A DNA stretch of 64,000 nt. It comes from Morella rubra. Its lineage: Eukaryota; Streptophyta; Magnoliopsida; Fagales; Myricaceae. The notes beneath the pieces are model-generated. The model was not told the DNA's origin. It did not search any database and saw only the letters and a program-made list of their open reading frames with translations. The DNA lies in NCBI GenBank assembly GCA_003952965.2, contig CM025849.1, positions 10,211,306-10,275,305 of the forward strand, given 5' to 3'. Position 1 is the first letter of the stretch. Each line of letters opens with the position of its first letter. Below, piece after piece: positions 1 to 11,170 of this stretch. The position numbers were made by a program, and so were the translations under genes.

Positions 1-499
1 GAATCTTGGAAGTTTGAAGTTGCTTGTCTAAGTTATTAATTATTTGAATAAATAAAAAAATTATTTAGCATTTAGGACTCGCATCCAGCTAGATTTGAAT
101 TTAAGAAACTTTTTCGAGCTTGCCTTGAACCGTATTAGCGGATTTTGAATAGATTAAAATTTTCAAGCGGGAGAGTACGTGCTGGAATAAAATTTTAGTT
201 CTAAAAAATAATTTGGACTTTAATGACTAATTAAGTATAACTCAAAGAATGAAAATTAAGTATGATTAATTTTAGTACTTGCCTTCTATGATCGACGTGT
301 CATCAAGTACTTCATTTTTTTTAATACTTACAAGTTGAGAGATGTTGATTACCAATAGCCGAAGAAGGATATATACAAACAACTGTAAAGATTTAGCCAA
401 AATATTCTTCACTAAAACAGGAGATGTAGCACGTGTATATGTAAGTATAGTTAAGATATAAATCATATATGTCAAAACCACCAGTAAGAGGCTTAATTA
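1..499. other. AT-rich intergenic DNA
   Basis: No coding region is supported here. The stretch is AT-rich. Around 222-245 it carries a motif (atgactaattaag) that is the reverse complement of the start of the foldback element at 63.54 kb, so a repeat end of that type may lie here. Nothing else is recognisable. Confidence 0.5.
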
Positions 500-903
500 T
501 TCATTGGTCCTCACTTTCGAAATTCTAAACTAGTCTTTAAGAGTATTTTTCATTCTAAAGTAGTCCATGTAGAATATTAATATATCAATCCAATCATTTC
601 TATCAACTGTCAGCTGTATGAGTAAAGAGGACACATCATAATCAATATCAGTCCCCGACGTGCCTATTCTCGGATGGGATCAAAACTTAATGAGTGTCAC
701 ATTGTGTACGTCGCCACATCAGAGTAGGGATCCCAGCCGAATCAATTAAATTTTTACAATGATACGTGGAGGTCTAGTATTGATTATTAGTCCTAAGAAC
801 TTTGTCATCCACAAGCTGCATTAGCATAATAATATTCCATATTAACTTCTTTAGGACAAAGACCAATTTGAAATTTCTAAATACGACAAGAACCAATGGA
901 GTC
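500..903. repeat. Foldback MITE-like element
   Basis: The two ends form an imperfect inverted repeat. The left end (about 505-543, with attggtcctcac and gaaattctaaactagtc) pairs with the reverse complement of the right end (about 853-901, with gaccaatttgaaatttc and gaaccaatgg). There is no coding capacity inside. The start (ggcttaattattcat) resembles the start of the element at 63.54 kb, so both may belong to one non-autonomous DNA-transposon family. I could not identify a target-site duplication. Confidence 0.5.
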
Positions 904-1330
904 GTTAACCTCTTAGCGAAGTTTTAATTTACACAAATTTTGTTCACAAGTCTAAACTATGTGTCGAGACAAGTTTATGTGAGTACTTCTTCAAGATTTG
1001 AGCTAAAAATTGTCGCTAGATTTGTCTAATAAACTAACTAATTGCTCGAGCGACACTCCAACTCTTTATGAAAAATTAAACTTAGATCGTAATACAAACA
1101 ATGAAACTGATTTTCTTGTCACTATTAAGATGTACGGGTCCTTCACCTTCAGCACGCATGGAGAGCCTAGCCAGAGGGCCCGTCGATCAACAAACCAAGC
1201 CGTCCACAACGTGTGATCCCAATGGGATATTTTGGGTTCTATCTGATCCCCCTATTCTTTTATATGTCTATTGCAAGTACAAACTGTACAATACTTTTTT
1301 CCAATGGCGAAAAAATACATTTTTTGGCCC
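904..1330. other. Intergenic, nothing recognised
   Basis: Two short overlapping frames occur here but their translations show no domain, no codon bias and no family likeness. I see no RNA gene or repeat of known type. Confidence 0.4.
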
Positions 1331-1710
1331 CCGACTATTTAAGATTCTTCACTTTGGCATCATAAACTATCAATCTCATTACATTTCGCCTCTCAACTAC
1401 CGGCTGTTTACACTTTACACTCTATTAATATGGATGAAAATTACTATTTTTATTCAGTAAAAAGACAACAATTTTTGGCTGTACAAAATATAGTTATAAA
1501 AAATTATAAAGGTAAAATTGTCGACTATTAGGGTTCTGTCACTTTGCACCACAAACTATAAATTTCGTTACATTTCGCTCCTCAACTACCAATTGTTTAC
1601 ACTTTCCACCCTATACCATTAATTTGGACCGAAATTACTATTTTTATTCAGTAAAAAGACAAATTTTTGACTATATAAAATATAATTATAAAAATTATTA
1701 TAAGGCGTTA
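1331..1710. repeat. Tandem pair of a dispersed repeat (about 190 bp unit)
   Basis: Two head-to-tail units begin at about 1333 and 1523. Both carry gactatt, then a 'cactttg...aaacta' segment, 'ttacatttcgc', 'ctcaactacc', 'gtttacact', and the shared string attactatttttattcag. Related sequence recurs at 53.69-53.99 kb and 58.51-58.83 kb, where the two arms face each other as a foldback. This looks like a non-autonomous dispersed repeat family with no coding capacity. Confidence 0.6.
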
Positions 1711-2273
1711 AAAATTATCATTTCACATTAACCAAAAATAAGGAAGCAAACTCCTGCAATCAAGGGTCAGCCGAGTATCATGGAGGATGCTGAAAATCAG
1801 GGACAGCTTTGCTGGAGAGAGATTTGCGGTGATTCTCAACAATTGGGACAGATTTCTTCAATAAATATATAAACTTTTGGTTTGTGGATTCTTTGGCGAT
1901 AATGGCTTCAAGTAATTTGTTTACAGCTTGCTATATTCGAAAGGAGGCGGAGATGTCGCGCGGGCTGAGTATCGGCAACTGTTGGGTCAACGGATAATTT
2001 TTTTATATGTTTCTCAAACTAACTCCATCATCCTCCATGAACAATCAATATGGCAGAAATGCCTTTCAGACGAGACATGGAGGGGAAAATGGATATAAAA
2101 ATCGATGCAACTTGTCCCTTGGAATCAGCTTGGAAAATAGCTTATATTATCAAGCTTTGGGAATTAGGTCCAACATCTACTCTGGTGCTTGAGACCAAAT
2201 TTCCCTTGCACTTCGCTTAAGGAAAAACCTTGTGAACCATACATTTTCAGGGTCTCGCATTCTGCTCAGTTCC

Positions 2274-3761
2274 ATGGCAAAGACACCTACTCGCAATATT
2301 TCGAGTTTCCGTTCTCTCTGCAAGGTCTTCTTCATCTCTGTCTTGTCATTTATGTCAGCTTTCTATTGGTGTCAATACTCAAGGCCCTGCTATTCTCACT
2401 ACCAAATAGAGAAGGAAGAGAATAATCAACCAATTAACCTCCTCACGTTCCCATCTGCATGGAACCATCTTACCTTTTCCTCAAACCCGCCTCCGAAACT
2501 CCTAAAGATTGCACTCTTTGTCAAGAAATGGCCTCATAGATCTCATGCGGGGGGGCTTGAACGACACGCCTTGACCCTCCACTATGCCCTTGCCAAAAGA
2601 GGCCATGAGACTCACATCTTCACCGATACTGCCTCGGAGTCCTCCTTACCTGTAGTCCCAGAAAGAAATCTATATTTTCACCTTTCAAATGCATCAGCTC
2701 GGGTCGTCTGGACCAAGTTTCAATTTGGAAGCAATTTCAAACTGAAAACTCAACTGGAAGGCCCTTCGATGTGGTCCACACTGAAAGTATTGCTCTAAGC
2801 CATAGGCTATCGCGGTATGTGAAGAACTTGGCCGTTAGTTGGCATGGGATTGAATATGAAACTATTCATCGGATATCCTTCGAGAGATTTTCCGAACTCC
2901 TGAAGAAGACCGGATAAACTTTTAAGTGAAAGAGCTATGAGGGTTGCTGGAGAGGCGAAGTTCTTCCCAAGCTATGCCACCACGTTTCTATAAGTGATCA
3001 TGTTGCAGATATCTTGAAAAGAATTATATGATCCCTGAGAACGAGTTCATATTATTCTGAACGGTGTAGATGAGGCGATTTTCAAGCTGAAGTTTCGAAG
3101 GGAGGGAATTTAGGCGAAAGTTAGACATTCCAGATTCTAAGTCATTGGTTCTAGGAATGGCTGGGAGATTGGTGAGGGACAAAGGATACCCATTATGTTT
3201 GATGCTCTGACGCAGATGTTTAGGAAAATGCAACGTTTCGGGAAACCAGTGTTGTTCTTGTTGCTGGGGATGGTCCTTGGGCTGCAAGATACAGAAATCT
3301 TGGGGAAAATGTTACGGGTTCTGGGGTCGCTGGATCAAACTCAACTGAATATGTTTTACAATGCTATTGATATTTTTGTAAACCCAACTCTTCGAGCTCA
3401 GGGGTTGGATATTACTTTGTTAGAAGCATCGCTGTCAAGTAAGCCACTAATGGCGACGAGGCTGGCATCAGTTATTGTCAGCTCAGAAATAGGCTATACA
3501 TTTTCACCAACGGTTACTTCATTGAAAGACGCCCTCTATAGAGCTTGGATTGATGGCAGATAAGTCTGGGAGAAGAAAGGGCATGCTGCTTTGCAGAGAG
3601 GTTTGAAGTTGTTCACTGCCAACAAGATGGCTTCCGCCTACGAGAGACTATTCCTTTGCATATCCAGCAATATTTACTGTCAATACCGGACTCCATTCAA
3701 TTCCAACGGTATCATGAGCAAAATAACAAATTCTGAAAGAGGTTTGAGAAGCAACAATTGA
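2274..3761 (+). pseudogene. GT4-type glycosyltransferase, copy A (frame broken in this sequence)
   Basis: The reading starts at 2274 in a good context (ccatggca) and opens with a short basic N-terminus and one hydrophobic segment near residues 12-32, as in a Golgi type II enzyme. The glycosyltransferase N-domain follows, with the motifs IALFVKKWPHRSHAGGLERH and ALAKRGHETHIFT. About 2766-2825 reads DVVHTESIALSHRLSRYVKN in another frame. Between 2814 and 3290 the sequence matches copy B (29.06-29.54 kb) almost base for base but lacks about nine net bases, so the frame is lost several times. From 3320 it reads cleanly through FYNAIDIFVNPTLRAQGLD and TLLEA, and, after one stop, FTANKMASAYERLFLCIS to a stop near 3761. 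The family matches plant GT4 proteins like Arabidopsis At1g19710/At1g75420, whose substrate is not known to me. The breaks are probably sequencing errors rather than true decay. Confidence 0.7.
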
Positions 3762-5439
3762 ATAAAGTTCCTTCAAGTGCCACTGCTGTTAGGACTAAAT
3801 AAACTGGGGGAGAGCGTTGCTTAGCTCAGTGCGGTATTTTATCTCGGGACGTTTTGGGTAGGAGAAGAGGAAGGTGTAAAACTCTTTAGATATCGAAGCT
3901 CCATTGGAGTTCATTTATTGAGACTTCCTAATGCTTAACTATGGTTGTGATAAGCCAGCATTTGAAAGTTAGCGACCTACTAAGACACTAGAAAATATAA
4001 TCAAAAAGAAAAAAACTACTCTCTTCTTTTAAAGACTCAGCATCACCCGCTTTTTATCTGAGTTGCTTGTGCACACAGAGCATAACCGTATTGAGATAGA
4101 TTAATAGACATTGAGTATGAGAAGCTTTCTTCTAGTGCAGTATTGTGAAATTTCATTCCAAAAGTTAGTATGCTCTACAGTTTCTAATTAGACTGAAACC
4201 AAAGCCTATCGACTAGCAATTCCAATTGCATATTATATTAAGCATAATTAATTTATATCTATTCTAGTACCATATTATCATAAAACCACAAAGTCTAGTT
4301 TAGACTTGTAAGAATTTTTTGTTTTCATCGATCTTGAATTAAAATTTATTTGAGTAATTGTTTACTACAAACTGCTATGAAAATAATGATATACTGCAAC
4401 AACAAATAGTTGTCTTCTATAATTCATAATGTGTAATAAATAATAATAAGATGCTGAGTTCAACTATAGAGTGTTGAAAAAACAAGTAATTCTTCTATTG
4501 TCTGAAATTTGCATAGTGAATACTAATTATAGTAAGCTGAACTTTCTATATCCCCTAACTCAATATCCCAGTTGATTTTCTTAGTATCCTTAATTCTTTT
4601 ATTCTTAACTCTAATTAGACAAAATCATAGCATGAACAGATGATTAAAGAATAGTAACAATATATATGCATTGAAATCCGCCTGAACCGCTCATCCCTAA
4701 GGCAGATTCTATTAAGTATATCACACGATGTTATGAACACTCAATTTAAATGCACCATTTCTCACTAATCCCTACAATATTTATCACAAATATTCAAAGT
4801 CATTCTTAAAAAGCCATAATAATAGTAAACAACCTATTAAATCAAAAATAACCCTGTTGTTCCTAACTTTTCCTATTTTGCCCCTCTCAGTTTTTCGCCA
4901 TTTTTTATCAAAAGGCAAACATAACTTTTGAGAAGTTTTTATTTTATCCAACTTAGTCTAACATTACCTCAGATTCTATTCATCTAGACTTTGTATACCT
5001 GAACCTCCATGTAAATTCACAAGTCTTATTTACACAACAGTTACCACGCTGTTATAAATATCGAGTTTTATAAAGATAGAGTTTATGCATAATTTATTAT
5101 GTAGTTTTATTTTCTTTTGAATAAGCATTGTTTATACCTTAAAGAGTTCCCGCTTCCCGCTCTATTTACACAATGTAGTATAAGCGTCTTGATTCATGCA
5201 ACCTAGACTCTTGCCACTAACCATAGATTGAACACAGATGGGAGAACCAAAGTTCGATGAGCCATACCTAATTGATACTAGTGACAAGGTATCTCTTATT
5301 ATAAAGTAACCTGCAAAGTATATAACTAAAAAATTTAAGTATCACAAGAGAATTTTATAAATTCTCTGATTATGAACAATATTTTGTCATCGTAATATAC
5401 AAGATAAAAAAGATAACATAATGATTATATAATCACAAA
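3762..5439. other. Noisy 3' flank of glycosyltransferase copy A
   Basis: To about 3990 the text is clean 3' flank. Beyond that it looks like uncorrected read sequence with no usable frame. By colinearity with 30.23-31.87 kb it should be the spacer between the glycosyltransferase and the convergent small-protein gene. No feature of its own is recognisable. Confidence 0.45.
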
Positions 5440-5950
5440 TTTGATGATTTACACATGCAAAAAATACGAGTACAGTTCACGAAACAATTTGATACCTTGC
5501 ATCCAAAAAATTTTTACATCTGAATATAACCATTCATCGATACAGTCGTTCCACACACTCAGATTCCCCGTTGAACTATAGTCAGGACCTTTTAACTAAC
5601 CATTTATCAACCTAACATCACAAAGATAATGACTAAATAATAAGAGTTTCTAACCAATACATTAGAACTAGAAGAAACATAACTCGGAGTATTACGCCAC
5701 ATCGTGTACACTCTACTATGCCTTGGATGTGCTTTATTATGTTAATCCCTCTGATATTAGATTGGCCATAATTAGGATATTCATTAGTTCCATTAACTCA
5801 CAATAATGTGTTATTCAACCATGGTGACCAGCACTGGAAATCAAATAACTAGCAGTGTACACCAGATGACTGGAAAAGCCTATCTTGTGGACTAGAATAG
5901 ATGTCTTTTACCCACCGCCAGTACAGAGATAACTTAGATGACATGAAATA
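5440..5950 (-). pseudogene. Noisy second copy of the small-protein gene's last coding exons
   Basis: This stretch is a degraded-looking version of the clean sequence at 31.91-32.24 kb. Shared strings in the same order are aaatttttaca (near 5510), catcacaaagata (5616), ccataattag (near 5767), cagtgtac and cagatgactgg (near 5855-5875), agaatagatgtctt (near 5895), and gtacagagat followed by aacttagatgacatg (5921-5945). On the minus strand the last part corresponds to the exon encoding CHLSSSLYYGGQDIYSH in the clean copy. The noisy version is about 1.4 times longer, with extra bases spread throughout. It is most likely the same locus represented by unpolished sequence. Confidence 0.65.
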
Positions 5951-8900
5951 GCCTCAACGCAGTAGCCCTTTTTACACTTGCGTGACAGTAAATTTATTAT
6001 CCCTCTCAAAAATTAAATCCATTTGTAATAGTGCAGACGAGTGTGAGTCTAAATCACATCTTCCCGTAGTGTTGTTTGAAGAAGGCGCTTAGAGAAAGTT
6101 ATTAAACGAAAAAGTGATAAAAATCCTAAGCTGTAACAAAAATCAAACCGGCGAGCCGTTTCCAAATCCATAACAATACCACCGATCCTATCCAAGGGTC
6201 TATAAAGAGTCTGGTGACGAAGCAGAAGAGAGGTTGACAATACCCGATATAATCAACCTCTAATACACCACCATATAAACTTGAATCACAGGCAGTCTTA
6301 TGATCCAATTTATTTCCATCTGAAGCAACGCTAGAGCTTACTTCTTTCCTTTTAACATGCAAACCCACTTCACCGATAAAAACACTGGCCGTCCTACAAG
6401 GACCGGTCTCTCAAAACATCCCAATTGCCGAAATCATAAATCACAGAAGAAAAGTAAACAACCTCTAGACAAAATCCCGTTACAAATTCAAAAGAGACTC
6501 TCTCCACCGAGCCGAACACAATTCGCCACGCAAGATTGAAAGATTTCTTGGAGCATGCCGGAGAAGTGGATGAAAATTAAAAATTCCTGAACATTATAGG
6601 GTTTACTCCTGTTTCCGTTACAGCTCCCAACTAGAGTACTTAAAGTGGGGATGGTTGTCAAGCACGACTCGAATTTTCTGAACAATGTCGAGGATAGGAC
6701 CTTGAAGATCAGGGCTCTGCTGTCGATGAGAGAGTTCCATTATAATATATGATCAAATCGCTTCTGGTTAGCGAGAGAGTAACTATTGAAAGGCTAAAGA
6801 AAGACGCCAATCGTTGCATAGATATTGAAGAGTTCTCCCATATGACAACAGATGTAAACGAAGTACTATAATGTATTTTCGATCACTGCTATTTCTCTGA
6901 ATAACGCGGGAAAGTTATTCATCGAAGTATTTAGGTTACCCTCCGAACCTTTGCTTTTCTAGACGAAGATCTGTGTGGCGTGTCTATTCACGAAGACTTT
7001 GGATCTTTCAGTTCAGGTCTTAAGATCTTTTCCAATACCCCTAATTAACTATTCCAAATAGTTCCTGCATAACTATTACACCATGAGAGATTTGTAATGC
7101 GGTTCTGCTCAACCATACATTGTATATCGTTAGAGTATAAAAGAAGTGATTGATTTTAGACGACTAACAATGTTTATCTACTATTCAGATTATGAGAAAC
7201 CTAAGAAAATGTCAAACCTTAGTATTTGAAGTTTCATATATGAATTCGACAGTTATCTTCAAGTAGAAGAATATAAGATTACAAAAACTATTTGTGTTCT
7301 GTATTCCTCATGTTTTGGCCACATGACCCTGCTTCATAACATCATTGAGTACACATGAGTTTTAACAGTCTCTTCGTCTTAGAGTTCTGACAACGGACTG
7401 GAGATGTCCGATCACGTGTAGTGACCAGCATCGGACCACTGTGTTGAGGCAACGATGATGAGAGTTTTTTGTCTAATTATTGTGTTTATTATGTTCTTCA
7501 AACCAATCTCGAATGTCATGTCAATCCTATCCAGTGTGATATCTAATCTAAATGAATGTGCTTCAATATATCGAACAAGAAATAAAAATCGCCTATATTC
7601 AGATCCCGAGACAAATTGGCAGTTTCCGTGGTGAAAAACTATTGATAATAAAAATCGATCGCATAGACGTGTGTTCCGTTCGGAATTCAGTCTTTGGAAT
7701 GCATAGCTTTATTAAACATTAATATCATGCAATTTGGATGTACGTAAATACCGAACATCGTTATATTCATATTTTATTTTTTTAATTGTAGTAAATCGAA
7801 AGACAATCCAAAATGATTATATCATCTGAAGTGCTAAGTGATTCAAAATGAGGAATAGTCATCAGACATTACGGTGATCATAGAATAATAGAGTCATAAG
7901 ACTCAAAACATAGATATAAGGAACATCAAAAACAATAAGAGTACAGTAGTACGCTAGGTCCATGTTTTCAATCTTAGTAAAGCTTGTTCTTTATACAAGC
8001 GATTAGCCAGCCAAAAGCTATTTCTAATGAGTTGACAAGATAGACTTCCTATCCATAAAATTCGACAGCCAATCGAGGATTTGCTGTCATAGGACAACGT
8101 CTCTTCTGAGTAAATGAAGGGACTATCAAGGCAGTCAACAGAATCAAAGTGTCCTCTTCCACTAATGTAATGAGTTTATATTGTCATTTGAGAAAATGAA
8201 TCACTGAACGATGAATGAACCAAAGGATCTCAAATACTATCCATGACAATTCCGACAGCATGCAATTATGGGGATGACACTCTAGAGACTAAGTAATAGG
8301 GTATTGCCATAAATGAAACTAAGTGTATAAGTTAAAGGACAGAATAGCGATTGAATACTTCTCCCCTATCCAGTGAAGACGAGATTATGTAGAGAAAGGC
8401 AAAAGAATGAATCACTCCAGCCCGCTTTTAGATCTAACCTACTGGATTATCTTATTATGCACTGGAGCTCGATACTATGGTGTCCTTAAAAAAATTTTAC
8501 TAAATCATAGTTACCTACGTAAGGTACTGATGTCTCGCGTATCACTAAATAATCTAATTTCCAAGAACCATAAATCTAGCGTCGTCTACCAAAAACAAAA
8601 GTTGCTCTTTAAGAAGCTTCTTGCATTTAATCAATAATTGGTTATACGCGAGCAGCCCGAAATAGTGTTCTCCACAATCTGTTCCGGCTTCACCTTTATC
8701 GTTCTAATCATAAGTTCAGTAGCAGAGAGCGAATCGAACTAGAATTTGCGAACCACTTATGTTTGCCACAAGCATTTAAGATTGCGAGCCATACACTAAA
8801 AGTTCCTAAATAAATTCCAATAAGGCGTAATGTCAAGCTCACATTCTATCAAGGGAGATTCACAACAAGAAATTCGACAGAATACTAAAGACCATAACAT

Positions 8901-9288
8901 CATTCCAATACAACTACAGCCCAAGCGCACACACACACGAGAAATCAATCTCATATCTGTAACGAGACATATCAAACAGAAGTAATGTACAAAGTGTCTC
9001 TTAGGAGCCTCCTACCTTATCAAAATTTTAAACCAAAAGACTGCATGTTGATATAGCTTGAATTATATAACCAACAGATTCAATCGATAATTTCCGTATT
9101 ATACTAGCTAGGCGTCGATAGAAGATATAAAAAATACCTTCTAGAAACTTGGTTAAATAACTACATTTAAAAAAAACAAATTGTGACTAAAAGTAATTCC
9201 ATGAATCTAAACTAACAATACTCCAAAAGCGAAGCTTATAAGGCCCAATGTATATGACTATAGCTTTCCAAATATAATCATTTTCTCC
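5951..9288. other. Noisy sequence without recognisable genes
   Basis: No frame here shows a known domain. The text has the character of uncorrected long-read sequence: even base mixture, scattered stops and no conserved blocks. Weak likeness to 32.75-33.3 kb at about 6.83 kb and 7.38 kb suggests colinearity with the right-hand block could continue, but I cannot establish it by eye. Confidence 0.4.
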
Positions 9289-9519
9289 TCAATTAGAATA
9301 TATGCAGAGACCAGAGATTTGATTAACAGAGAATCTCGCAGCTTGATCCGCGTAGTAGGCAGACTTTACAGAAAAAACTCCCGAAGATTCTAGATTCCAA
9401 GTCAGCAGATCTGAAGGGACAATGGATGGTAGAGGAATAGAGAGGATCTTAGAGACACACTCCGGAGAGAACAAAAGACATAACAAAGTGAATTCTGATT
9501 TGTTCCTATCACTGACCAA
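9289..9519 (-). mobile_element. LINE fragment: region before and into zf-RVT
   Basis: The minus-strand translation contains SPECVSKILSIPLPSIVPSD followed by LLTWNLESSGVFSVKSAYY. The pattern 'ILSIPL...D.L.W....G.FSVKSAY' is a hallmark of plant L1-type LINE polyproteins, between the reverse transcriptase and the zf-RVT domain; the LINE at 45-51 kb has the same motif (GMFTVKSAF at about 50.17 kb). The fragment lies in the noisy stretch, and no flanking RT or endonuclease could be read. Confidence 0.65.
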
Positions 9520-10936
9520 GAGTCTATAAAACCGATCAATTAAAGCTCGACTAACCTATGGAATTGCGGACAGGAGAGAGTTGGAAGAAGAGAAGTTATT
9601 TAGCTAATGGAGCTCAAATAGAAATGTTGTCAAGCTTGATTCTTCTTTTCTTATCACTAGTGTTGAGCACGGAAGCCAGCATCCCTTGACAAGACAAGTT
9701 AGAAGTACAGATCCTTATCATACCTGGAGTGGCCAATACCACGAATGGACACAACACAAGTAAACACAGCGATATAAATATTACCAATCAACAACCTGCC
9801 ATTTCCCTGTTACTTCACTCTATAGGAGGAAATACCCAAGAGCCTGAAACATGTCGTTGCCTTGCCCAGTGGAACCATAATATAATTATCCCCAGCAAAC
9901 TAGCATAGATTTTCTATTTTGGACAGCCACTCCTCTAAGCTCCTGAGGGAGGTAAGTCTACTAGAAAAAACTTATTTTGCCTCTACAAAGACTAATAGAC
10001 GCTCTACAGATACATTTAACTGAGGAAGCTATCGTAGATTAATGAACGCTCGAATCCTCAGCTTATGCGCATATTCAAAGGAATCGTCACGTCAAGATCT
10101 ATCTCTTCCTCAATAAGAATAAGACGCCCCAAGACGGATTTAAACCAATCCCTTTTAAATTGCCTTAGCTATGCCGAGAACAGGAATTTCTGTTATACCA
10201 CTGCCAAGTAGATAAATATGTTATCTGAGTAGGCTTGCAGCATCTTTGAAGCTCCGAACAAGTAAATCATCTTGAAAAGTCTATCCAATATATGATTGCA
10301 AACTCCAATAAGCACATTCGTGTCCGAGATAAGTGTAATGAAATCCGTTTTTTTGCAGAATTGTACATCGAGATACACCGGATATGAGTTGCAGCAAGTT
10401 GTCAGACCAAGGCCTTAATATGAGAGTTAACAGAAAAACGAATAGCGGCTTATAGAAACCGGCTATGGTCTGCCAACCGTCAGAGTCCCTATGAAAAAAT
10501 TATTAACAAGCTCAATAAGAATGAACACATAACAACGCCGTGTGAAAACAACCAACTGAACCTATCAGGGCCTACATTGAACGAGAGTATAGAGCACCAA
10601 AAATAACAAATAGCACAACATTCTACAAGTACTCTACTTTCTAAAATCACCAACTCAGTGAGTGAGATGACCATAAAAATTTATATACGGTGTGCCAAAT
10701 CAGTTGCACGAGGCATGCTATTGAGTTTATGGTCACAGTTTTATATTGCACCTTGATGACGACAACTAACTGACCTGGTGAGAAAAAATGGACGGAGAAT
10801 GAGAACTGTTGCGTACTTATTGATGTTACTAGCCATGTCATTACTGGTTAATGTATGTATTCTTTTTTTAATACTAAATTTTTTGACCCCAGAATCCCGC
10901 CCTTCCCAAGCGAAGAATGAGCCAAACTATGAATCC
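9520..10936. other. Noisy sequence, no gene recognised
   Basis: No conserved motif, RNA gene or defined repeat is visible. If the two zf-RVT-like patches at 9.3 kb and 11 kb belong to LINEs, some of this may be further LINE sequence, but the frames are too broken to show it. Confidence 0.35.
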
Positions 10937-11170
10937 CTAACTTAGGCTAAGATCATTGTCAGTTAGAGTATTAGAAGCATCTTCGAAACAGAAAGTGGAA
11001 TATCTACGAGAGAACCGACTTGAGTTGCAATCAATGAACGTAGATTTGCTGACCAGACCAGTTTGAATAAGTAACCAGGCAAAGGTGAATAGCTTCAGCA
11101 TCCTCCACACCTTAAAATGTGGCACGCTATTAATATTCCAGGTAAGACGATTCACTCTTGCAATTAGCAT
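10937..11170 (-). mobile_element. Possible second LINE zf-RVT fragment
   Basis: The minus-strand translation includes NRLTWNINSVPHFKVWRMLK and, later, FCFEDASNTL. This is reminiscent of the zf-RVT pattern 'LW.l..PpK.K.F.WR' followed by 'CP.C....E...H'. The likeness is partial and the cysteines are not well kept. In minus-strand order it would precede the 9.3 kb fragment, which does not fit one uninterrupted LINE, so it may be a second element or chance. Confidence 0.3.

Noticed and set aside
6700-7450. Possible continuation of colinearity with exons 2 and 1 of the small-protein gene
   Set aside because: Short matches such as gaagagttct and accctccgaacct occur near the expected places but are too weak to claim by eye.
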